From assembly GCA_947625845.1 (NCBI GenBank), contig CANQQB010000007.1, positions 1-55,190 on the forward strand: DNA of 55,190 bases. Direction: 5' to 3'. The position numbers were made by a program, and so were the translations under genes. The notes beneath the pieces are model-generated. The model ran no database searches. It worked only from the letters and a program-made list of their open reading frames with translations, and was not told the DNA's origin. Position 1 is the first letter of the stretch. Every line of letters begins with the position of its first letter. Shown in pieces: positions 50,105 to 55,190 of this stretch. Source of the stretch: an uncultured Oscillospiraceae bacterium. GTDB taxonomy: Bacteria > Bacillota > Clostridia > Oscillospirales > Oscillospiraceae.

Positions 50105-50634
50105 GTCGTCTCTCCTTTGTTATACCGGTATTCCATGCTGTAACTGCGCTCGTCCGCCGAGCCGTCCAGCAGGTCGTGCCCCACATCATCCGCCACTGTG
50201 AACCCGCACTTTTTGTGGGTCAGCAGGGAGGCGGTATTTTTCTTGTTCACGCAGTCCCGGACCCGGAAGGGACCGGTTTCTTTCAGCCTTTCCAGCACCA
50301 GTCCCAGCAGCGCTGCCCCAAAGCCCTGCCGCCGCCGGTCCGGGCGGGTCTCCAGGGCCTCGATGTAATACTCCCCGGCCTCCAATTCATAAAGCCGCAG
50401 GGCGCTGACCCACTCGCCCTCCCGCTCCAGGACCATGTACCGGTTTTGCTCCTTTGATAAAACGTCGTCCCGGACGTAGGCCAGAAAATCTTCCTCGATC
50501 TTCGCCAGGGCCGCGGCTCTGTCCGTCGTGTCCGGATAGAAATAGTCGATATTTTCCTCGTTGCTCTCGGCGTACACGTCCATGAGCTTCCGCCCGTCCA
50601 ACCGGGCAAAGTCCCCTATTCCCAGCAGCTTCAT
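50101..50634 (-). CDS. GNAT-family N-acetyltransferase
   Basis: 177 aa. Central motif A (YYIEALETRPDRRRQGFGAALL) with the acetyl-CoA pyrophosphate loop R-x-x-G-x-G/A, and a C-terminal substrate loop (VNKKNTASLLTHKKCGFTVA). The substrate is unknown. It starts one base after the TAA of the YbaK-like gene and overlaps the HAD gene by 4 bp, so the four genes are translated in chain. Confidence 0.88.
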   Translation of the reverse strand: MKLLGIGDFARLDGRKLMDVYAESNEENIDYFYPDTTDRAAALAKIEEDFLAYVRDDVLSKEQNRYMVLEREGEWVSALRLYELEAGEYYIEALETRPDRRRQGFGAALLGLVLERLKETGPFRVRDCVNKKNTASLLTHKKCGFTVADDVGHDLLDGSADERSYSMEYRYNKGETT

Positions 50635-50635
50635 A

Positions 50636-51124
50636 TTACTCTCCTATGTCCGCCAGGTCAAAATCTATGACTTTTTTCAGTTCCGCCAGCCCCGTTTCCA
50701 CCTGATAGCCGATCTTCCCGGCGCTGAACAATATGGCGTCGAACCCGGCGGCGGAGGCGTCGATCACGGTACGGAAGGGCTTTTTCATCCCCACGGGGGA
50801 GCAGCCGCCGTGGACGTACCCGGTCAGGGGCAGCAGCTCTTTGGACTTGATCATCTCGATGCTCTTCTCGCCCACGGCCCTGGCCGCTTTTTTCAGGTCC
50901 AGCTCCCGCTCCACCGGCACCAGGAACACGTAGTGCTCCCCGCTGCCCGCCACGGTGACCAGCGTCTTGAACACCCGCGCCGGGTCCTGCCCCAGCACCG
51001 CCGCCACCTCCGCGCCGGATATGGCGTCGGTGTCGCCGTAATAGTGGGCCGTGTACGCGGCTTTTTTCTGCTCCAGCAGCCGCATCACGTTTGTTTTTTC
51101 GATTTTTTGTTTCTTATTTGCCAT
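50636..51124 (-). CDS. ybaK: YbaK/EbsC-type aminoacyl-tRNA deacylase
   Basis: 162 aa, normal for YbaK. VMRLLEQKKAAYTAHYYG, VFKTLVTVAG with the conserved Lys near residue 50, KAARAVGEKSIEMI and the TGYVHGGCSPVGMKK loop are the family motifs. It hydrolyses mischarged Cys-tRNA(Pro) in trans. GGGAGAAG precedes the ATG. It heads the tight operon GNAT, HAD, DUF2461. Confidence 0.92.
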   Translation of the reverse strand: MANKKQKIEKTNVMRLLEQKKAAYTAHYYGDTDAISGAEVAAVLGQDPARVFKTLVTVAGSGEHYVFLVPVERELDLKKAARAVGEKSIEMIKSKELLPLTGYVHGGCSPVGMKKPFRTVIDASAAGFDAILFSAGKIGYQVETGLAELKKVIDFDLADIGE

Positions 51125-51159
51125 CGTTCTTCTCCCGAAAAATCTCTTCCACTTTGAAC

Positions 51160-51255
51160 GGCCCCCCTGTGCAAGGGGGGCTGTCAGCGCTTTGCGCTGA
51201 CTGAGGGAGAGATATTTAAAATCTCTTCCGCTTTGAATGCCTCCCCTGTGTAATA
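51160..51255. repeat. Palindromic repeat copies
   Basis: GCCCCCCTGTGCAAGGGGGGC with GTCAGCGC-TTT-GCGCTGAC-TGAGGGAGAGATA, then a second incomplete unit GCCTCCCCTGTGTAA without its right arm just before the GNAT stop codon. Confidence 0.75.
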
Positions 51256-51259
51256 ATCA

Positions 51260-51697
51260 TCACAGGTCCTTTCTGAAACAGATCACCCGATTGGCCTCGT
51301 CGAAGCCAACGGCCAGATGAAACCGCAGGCTGTCGGCATTGTCCAGCTCGCAGTCGCTGGCGAATTCCGCGCAGCCAAGCTCCTTTGCCCACATCTCACA
51401 CGCGGCCAGAAGCCGCCGGGCGCAGCCATTCCGGCGAAAGGGCTCTTCAACAAAAATGCCCTCCAAATAGCCCACGGGACTGGTTTTCGTCCCCTCCACA
51501 TAGTCGTGCCGGAGCTGACACTGGGCAAAGCCTACGGCCCGGTCATCCTCCCAGGCGAGAAAGCACGCGGCCTCCCCGCTGTTCACAAGACCCGCAAACT
51601 CGCCCGCCAGCTCCGCCGTCTCATGGCCGGGCCACAGCCTGGCGGCCAGCGCCGCCAGGGTCCCGGCATCCTCGTCTGTCGCTTTTCTCACCGTCAT
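51260..51697 (-). CDS. GNAT acetyltransferase resembling aminoglycoside 6'-N-acetyltransferase AAC(6')-I
   Basis: 145 aa, the size of AAC(6')-I enzymes. Blocks ATDEDAGTLAALAARLWPGH, LRHDYVEGTKTSPVGYLEGI, FVEEPFRRNGCARRLLAACE and EFASDCELDNADSLRFHLAV occur in the same order and with the same key residues as chromosomal AAC(6')-I proteins (conserved SPV-x-x-LEG-I and EFASD). It would acetylate the 6'-amino group of aminoglycosides; whether it gives resistance cannot be read from sequence. The ATG 51697 is preceded by GGGGGGTGAACGGGG. Flanked on both sides by palindromic repeats. Confidence 0.82.
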   Translation of the reverse strand: MTVRKATDEDAGTLAALAARLWPGHETAELAGEFAGLVNSGEAACFLAWEDDRAVGFAQCQLRHDYVEGTKTSPVGYLEGIFVEEPFRRNGCARRLLAACEMWAKELGCAEFASDCELDNADSLRFHLAVGFDEANRVICFRKDL

Positions 51698-51739
51698 GCC
51701 CCGTTCACCCCCCGATCTTGTCCTGTCTCTCTCCGCTCT

Positions 51740-51803
51740 GAAGCCTCCCCTGTGTAAGGGGAGGTGGGCGCCGCTTGCGGCGCTCGGAGGGGTTGTCACC
51801 GGC
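51740..51803. repeat. Palindromic repeat copy
   Basis: GAAGCCTCCCCTGTGTAAGG then GGAGGTGGGCGCCGC-TTGC-GGCGCTCGGAGGGGTTGTCA: the TTACACA-loop hairpin in inverse orientation, its variable palindrome and the AACCCCTCCG flank. Confidence 0.75.
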
Positions 51804-51815
51804 ACAAACCGTCCC

Positions 51816-52442
51816 CTATTTCCTGGTCAGCACATGCCAAATATAATCCCCGACAAAACCGCATTTCCGATATAAGCGTTCCGGCGCGGTCGGCTCGTTG
51901 ACCTTGCCCGAGACCGTTGCAAATTTTGCCGTATTTTGCATGATAGAAAGCAGCGCATTTACGATGAATTGACCGTATCCGCGCCCCCGAAAGGCTGGCA
52001 GGACCTGTACCCACTCCAAGCTCATTTCGCCGGTCTCTTTATCGTGATCGGCTATGCCGCCGGCGATTATATTATTCGTCTCTTTCTCCCGCAGCAGGAG
52101 CCATAAATCGGGGCAGTAGACGGGCGTATGCCGGTAGCTCTCCATCTGTTCGGCGGTGACGTGTATATCTGTATAGCTGCCGTTGATAAGCCGCACAAAT
52201 TCCATTATCGCCGCGCTTCCCGGGACGATCTCGACCTCCGGCACGGTCATTTTTCGGATATTTTTCAGGTCGTGATATAACCGAAAAAACGGCTCGTCGT
52301 TGTAGTCGGCGAGCAGCCCGGCGCTCATCTCTCCCTGATGGACGATCTTCACATTTGGCGGCACCGCAACGGTTTTATATTTCCAATACGGGATACTCGT
52401 CGTTCCGCACGGGTCGCGCAAATAGCTTTCCAATGAGATCAT
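51816..52442 (-). CDS. GNAT-family N-acetyltransferase (lower GC)
   Basis: 208 aa. N-terminal half of unknown fold (LRDPCGTTSIPYWKYKTVAV, VKIVHQGEMS), C-terminal GNAT domain with EWVQVLPAFRGRGYGQFIVN as the acetyl-CoA motif and PERLYRKCGFVGDYIWHVL at the end. It resembles GNAT proteins in which the first residues recognise an unusual substrate. Base composition is visibly lower in GC than its neighbours, suggesting recent acquisition. The start 52442 has AGGCGAGGGG a few bases upstream and lies 19 bp after the ACT-domain gene. Confidence 0.82.
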   Translation of the reverse strand: MISLESYLRDPCGTTSIPYWKYKTVAVPPNVKIVHQGEMSAGLLADYNDEPFFRLYHDLKNIRKMTVPEVEIVPGSAAIMEFVRLINGSYTDIHVTAEQMESYRHTPVYCPDLWLLLREKETNNIIAGGIADHDKETGEMSLEWVQVLPAFRGRGYGQFIVNALLSIMQNTAKFATVSGKVNEPTAPERLYRKCGFVGDYIWHVLTRK

Positions 52443-52461
52443 GACCCCTCGCCTCTCCTGC

Positions 52462-52830
52462 TCACTCCACCACGCTATATCCCCGCCGCGCGAGCACATC
52501 CAGCGCCGTCTGATAATGCTCCCGCTTCATAAAAACATAGTCCGTGTTATAGGTCGACACCGCGAAGATGGGTATGCCGTTGTCGGCCAGGACAGTCGCC
52601 ACGTCCGACAATACCCCGACCAGGGAGAAGTCCAGGACCCCCTGGAACCGCAGGCCCTTCCACCCGTCCTCCCGTCGCATCGTGTTTGGCGGCACGTCCT
52701 GGGTGAGGCATACGAGGGACCTTTCCTCGTCCGTTTTGCCGATAAAGCAATACGCCGCCTCCAGGTCGACACGCGAATAATCCGCGACCTTGCACACGGA
52801 AAAATCCCTATGCAGCTTCTTCAATTCCAT
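52462..52830 (-). CDS. ACT-domain protein
   Basis: 122 aa from ATG 52830. The N-terminus MELKKLHRDFSVCKVADYS and the C-terminal ACT-like half (FSLVGVLSDVATVLADNGIP, STYNTDYVFMKREHYQTALD) match the small two-ACT-fold proteins often annotated ACT domain-containing or acetyltransferase-associated. It probably binds an amino acid. The nearest ribosome-site-like GGGAGG is 15 nt upstream, long for this start; an in-frame TTG at 52863 is the alternative. Confidence 0.75.
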   Translation of the reverse strand: MELKKLHRDFSVCKVADYSRVDLEAAYCFIGKTDEERSLVCLTQDVPPNTMRREDGWKGLRFQGVLDFSLVGVLSDVATVLADNGIPIFAVSTYNTDYVFMKREHYQTALDVLARRGYSVVE

Positions 52831-52898
52831 CTTGCCGTCGCACGACCTCCCATATTTTCTCAAACGTTCCCATGGCTTTCCTCACGGTAAGTGGGACT

Positions 52899-53243
52899 TT
52901 ATCGAAGCAGCTCTCCGTGAAAATATTGTTCCTGAAAGGCGATCTGCTTCAGGATAACTTCATCCGGATAATCCTCTCCATATGCCGCGACGATCCATTT
53001 ATCTTCAACATCATCATATCTGCGGTAAACCGCAATAACACGGCCTTCAAATTCGTTCACCGGAACATCGACGCCTAACAGGTAAATATCCTGTTCAGCG
53101 CCATCTTCCGCAAGAGTTCCCTCTACATATCCGTAATTGATCGGATAGATCATCTCCGCATGGCGCGGGTGGCGGCTGCCAATGGGTCTGTCGATCTTAC
53201 CGTGAACATGGCGTCCAATGATCGCGGGATAATCGCTGCGCAC
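52899..53243 (-). CDS. Small inorganic pyrophosphatase-family protein
   Basis: 114 aa. HVHGKIDRPIGSRHPRHAEM, YPINYGYVEGTLAEDGAEQD and YLLGVDVPVNEFEGRVIAVY are the soluble family I pyrophosphatase active-site strands, with acidic residues in EDGAEQDIYLLGVD binding metal, and DDVEDKWIVA near the end. It is shorter than housekeeping enzymes (about 175 aa) and belongs to a compact variant found in Clostridia. The GTG at 53243 is preceded by GGAGG 8 nt away and matches family N-termini, so I prefer it to the GTG at 53270 that overlaps the methyltransferase stop. Its GC content is low for the window. Confidence 0.82.
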   Translation of the reverse strand: MRSDYPAIIGRHVHGKIDRPIGSRHPRHAEMIYPINYGYVEGTLAEDGAEQDIYLLGVDVPVNEFEGRVIAVYRRYDDVEDKWIVAAYGEDYPDEVILKQIAFQEQYFHGELLR

Positions 53244-53266
53244 GTTCTGTCCCTCCAATTTCCGCT

Positions 53267-54067
53267 TCACCGTTCCATCGACCGCTTGCGGCAGATATAC
53301 AAAAGGTGGTTCGTATTCCCCAGCAGCTCCCTCTTTTCGGAAAACGCCAGATACCACTTTGCCAGCGCCTGGAAATCCTCGTCGGAGAGGGAAAAATCCG
53401 GGCGCTTTTCAATGGGCTCCAGCAGCCCGTCCACGCCCGCGGTGGTGAGCCAGTCCGCCGGCTTGTCCCGAAACAGTCCCTCAAACTCCGTCACATCGTA
53501 ACCGGTAAAAAGCTGCTCCTTAAAATGCCGCACTTTGTGATCATCCGTGAAATTCTCTTCCTGTCCGGCCTTCCAGTTCCCGTAAAAATAGTTGGCGTAC
53601 ATGATGGCGAACACGGATATAAACGCGAAAAATATCACCCCGCCGGGCTTTGTGACCCGTATCGCCTCGTCGATCGCCCGGTTTACGTCCTCCGCGTCGA
53701 ACAGGTGATACATGGGACCCAGGGACAGCGTCACGTCAAAGGAGTCGTCGGCGAACCGGCCAAGGTCCGTGGCGTCCCCCTGATAAGCCGTGAGATTTTC
53801 CAGCCCCTTGCCATGCTCCCGCAGGACCGCCAGATTGCTCTCGGCCAGCTCCACGGCCGTCACGTCCATTCCCTCTTTTGCCAGTGCGATGGAATATCGA
53901 CCGGTCCCGGCGCCGACCTCCAGGACCCTGGACCCTCTGGCCGCGTACCGGTGGATATAGGTCATGGTGGTATGATACTCAAGCTGACCGTGCCGGGTCC
54001 TGCCCAGCCGTCCGTCCTCATCGTACTGGGCATAATAGCCGCTCACGATCTCTCTTCTGCCGCTCAT
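53267..54067 (-). CDS. SAM-dependent methyltransferase
   Basis: 266 aa. Class I methyltransferase: motif I VLEVGAGTGRYSIALAKEG near residue 47, motif II VTAVELAESNLAVLRE, motif III GDATDLGRFADDSFDVTLSL, then GPMYHLFDAEDVNRAIDEAI. It resembles UbiE/Methyltransf_11-25-type small-molecule methylases; substrate unknown. ATG 54067 has GGAGGG 6 nt upstream; the longer in-frame extension is translated repeat. It is followed by the pyrophosphatase gene. Confidence 0.9.
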   Translation of the reverse strand: MSGRREIVSGYYAQYDEDGRLGRTRHGQLEYHTTMTYIHRYAARGSRVLEVGAGTGRYSIALAKEGMDVTAVELAESNLAVLREHGKGLENLTAYQGDATDLGRFADDSFDVTLSLGPMYHLFDAEDVNRAIDEAIRVTKPGGVIFFAFISVFAIMYANYFYGNWKAGQEENFTDDHKVRHFKEQLFTGYDVTEFEGLFRDKPADWLTTAGVDGLLEPIEKRPDFSLSDEDFQALAKWYLAFSEKRELLGNTNHLLYICRKRSMER

Positions 54068-54089
54068 GCCCGACCCTCCATAGAAAAAA

Positions 54090-54720
54090 AGTCTCTCCGC
54101 TTTGAAAGCCTCCCCTGTGCAAGGGGGGCTGTCAGCGCCTTTAGCGCTGACTGGAGGATTGTAACGTCGGACGCTCGTCCTCGCCAAAGGTGTCCCCGGC
54201 TTTCGCCGTGGACCCGTTGGATTCTAATGTCTCTCCCTCCGTCTTCGTCGCCGCTCGCTGGGCTAGGCCGTGATTTGCCGCAAGCGGCAAACCCCGGATA
54301 GCCCGCGGCGTCTCCTCTCCCCACGCGACAAGCGTGCCGCGTGGGGGCCCCGATGGCCGTGCCACCTCCCTCGTCAGGGGGAGGCGGGGGCTACGCCCCC
54401 GAATCGGCCCCGGCAGGGGCCGGCCCCCTCTGACGAGGGGGCTGTCAGCGCTCCGCGCTGACTGAGGGAGAGATATTAAAAATACCGCTTTGAACGGCCC
54501 CCCTGTGCAAGGGGGGCTGGCAGCGCGAAGCGCTGACTGAGGGGTTGTAACGTTGGACAACAGACAACCCCTCCGAGCCGCCTTGCGGCGGCCCACCTCC
54601 CCTTACACAGGGGAGGCTTTCGATAATGTGCGCCTCCGTCGCGGCGTAGCCGCACTTCTTATGCCCCCCTTGTCAAAGGGGGGTGCCCGCCACCGGCGGG
54701 CGGGGGGATTGTAACCCGCC
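54090..54720. repeat. Long mosaic of palindromic repeat modules before the rRNA operon end
   Basis: This ~730-bp gene-free stretch holds, in order: CCTCCCCTGTGCAAGGGGGG with GTCAGCGCC-TTT-AGCGCTGAC and GGATTGTAACG; TCTCTCCCTCCGTC followed by a 91-bp block (54261-54351) nearly identical to 2363-2453; a CCTCCCTCGTCAGGGGGAGG to GACTGAGGGAGAGA full element (to about 54473); another CCCCCTGTGCAAGGGGG unit with GCAGCGC-GAA-GCGCTGA; AACCCCTCCGAGCCGCC-TTG-CGGCGGC with CCTCCCCTTACACAGGGGAGG (read in parts); and CCCCCCTTGTCAAAGGGGGG with GCCCGCC-ACC-GGCGGGC. I see no gene. Confidence 0.85.
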
Positions 54721-54762
54721 TTATCTCCGCGCATTGTACCACACTTTCCCGTATAAAGAAAG

Positions 54763-54788
54763 AACCCGGAGCTTTTCAACTCCGGGTT
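54763..54788 (-). terminator. Terminator of the rRNA operon
   Basis: 9-bp stem AACCCGGAG / CTCCGGGTT with 8-nt loop, followed on the minus strand by CTTTCTTTATAC. It lies 9 bp after the 5S rRNA 3' end. Confidence 0.9.
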
Positions 54789-54796
54789 CCATGATG

Positions 54797-54910
54797 TTGG
54801 CGGCGACCTATTTTTCCAGTCCGTCTCCAGACAAGTATCGTCGGCACAGGCGGGCTTAACTGCCGTGTTCGGAATGGGAACGGGTGGACCCCCGCTGTAA
54901 TAACCACCAA
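54797..54910 (-). rRNA. rrf: 5S ribosomal RNA
   Basis: Minus-strand sequence starts TTGGTGGTTATTACAGCGGG, contains CCCGTTCCCATTCCGAACAC and GTTAAGCCCGCC, and ends GGTCGCCGCCAA. The two ends pair (TTGGTGGT / GGTCGCCGCCAA region) as in all 5S rRNA. Length about 114 nt. It lies about 80 nt downstream of the 23S 3' end, with no tRNA between. Confidence 0.95.
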
Positions 54911-54988
54911 CTTTTCAGGGCGCTGTACCCTGAAGACTGAACAATGGTTTATGTGCTAGGAGCGAGGCGTTGAGTCTGCATACTGCAT

Positions 54989-55190
54989 AGGTCAAGCCCT
55001 CGGGTTATTAGTACCGGTCGGCTGAACACATTACTGTGCTTACACCTCCGGCCTATCAACGATGTAGTCCTCATCGACCCTTACTCCATTAAAAGGATGG
55101 GAGATCTTATCTCAGGGGGAGTTTCACGCTTAGATGCTTTCAGCGTTTATCTCGTCCAGACATAGCTACCCAGCTGTGCCGTTGGCACGA
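54989..55190 (-). rRNA. rrl: 23S ribosomal RNA, 3' end only
   Basis: Minus-strand sequence has the conserved 3' terminal region: GTTGATAGGCCGGAGGTGTA, AGCACAGTAATGTGTTCAGC, CGACCGGTACTAATAACCCG, ending GAGGGCTTGACCT near 54989. The gene continues beyond the right edge of the window. The exact 3' end is estimated by analogy to known 23S ends. Confidence 0.95.

Noticed and set aside
54090-54720. CRISPR-like array suspected from repeated ~25-40 bp units
   Set aside because: Units are palindromic mosaics of unequal length and spacing, with no constant repeat plus unique spacer pattern and no cas genes in the window.
54911-54988. tRNA gene in the 23S-5S spacer
   Set aside because: About 78 nt with no acceptor stem, T-loop (GTTCGAAT) or anticodon stem visible.

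Overview
The window is about 65% GC DNA from a Gram-positive, low-redox gut-type Clostridia, most likely an Oscillospiraceae relative (Flavonifractor/Lawsonibacter/Oscillibacter-like). The reasons are strong AGGAGG ribosome sites, frequent GTG/TTG starts, TTGACA-N17-TATAAT promoters, an Opp-type sugar ABC transporter next to GH94/GH1/GH3 enzymes, an Hol-Tox-like type I toxin, and gene-poor gaps packed with palindromic repeats. The genus is inference; no full marker gene is present. The right end runs on the minus strand into 5S rRNA and the 3' end of a 23S rRNA.

Layout. 1-7.3 kb: the end of a CstA-family transporter, a tiny XRE regulator divergent from a 56-aa protein, a sigma factor overlapping a membrane-anchored probable anti-sigma protein, an RlmI-type rRNA methyltransferase and an MBL-fold hydrolase. 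7.4-7.7 kb: a compact type I toxin-antitoxin locus (28-aa Hol-Tox-like peptide, antisense RNA with consensus promoter, toxin ribosome site inside a hairpin). 7.9-15.2 kb, all minus: a MATE transporter and a response regulator / ABC ATPase / two permeases / histidine kinase unit of the bacitracin- or lantibiotic-immunity type, with an SH3/Sel1-like membrane protein upstream. 15.4-19.9 kb: a diacylglycerol-kinase-like lipid kinase, a polytopic membrane protein, a GT2 glycosyltransferase carrying 20 consecutive prolines, and a promoter-equipped 47-aa peptide gene.

20-42 kb is a carbohydrate-use locus. A solute-binding protein, two permeases and two ATPases (Opp family, related to cello-oligosaccharide systems) are followed by GH3, GH94 phosphorylase, GH1, a MATE transporter and a Gfo/Idh/MocA oxidoreductase fused to two VOC domains. 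A LacI regulator sits beside the binding-protein gene and is divergent from a GH2 beta-mannosidase plus a domain-permuted GH3. A plausible reading is import of beta-linked oligosaccharides or plant beta-glucosides, cytoplasmic hydrolysis and phosphorolysis, and export or modification of aglycones.

42-55 kb: PcrA-type helicase, a DUF4234 / lipoprotein / leucine-rich-repeat operon preceded by a ~200-nt structured RNA, a third MATE transporter, a tightly overlapping YbaK / GNAT / HAD / DUF2461 operon, an AAC(6')-like acetyltransferase, a second GNAT, an ACT-domain protein, a small inorganic pyrophosphatase, a methyltransferase, then rRNA.

The most unusual feature of the whole window is a family of modular palindromic intergenic repeats present in at least thirteen gaps. 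Their stems change sequence but stay palindromic, and they have altered neighbouring genes (a kinase C-terminus, a promoter -35 box). The best candidates for new annotation are these repeats, the toxin-antitoxin locus, the structured RNA at 46.9-47.1 kb, the Gfo-VOC-VOC fusion and the 47-aa peptide.
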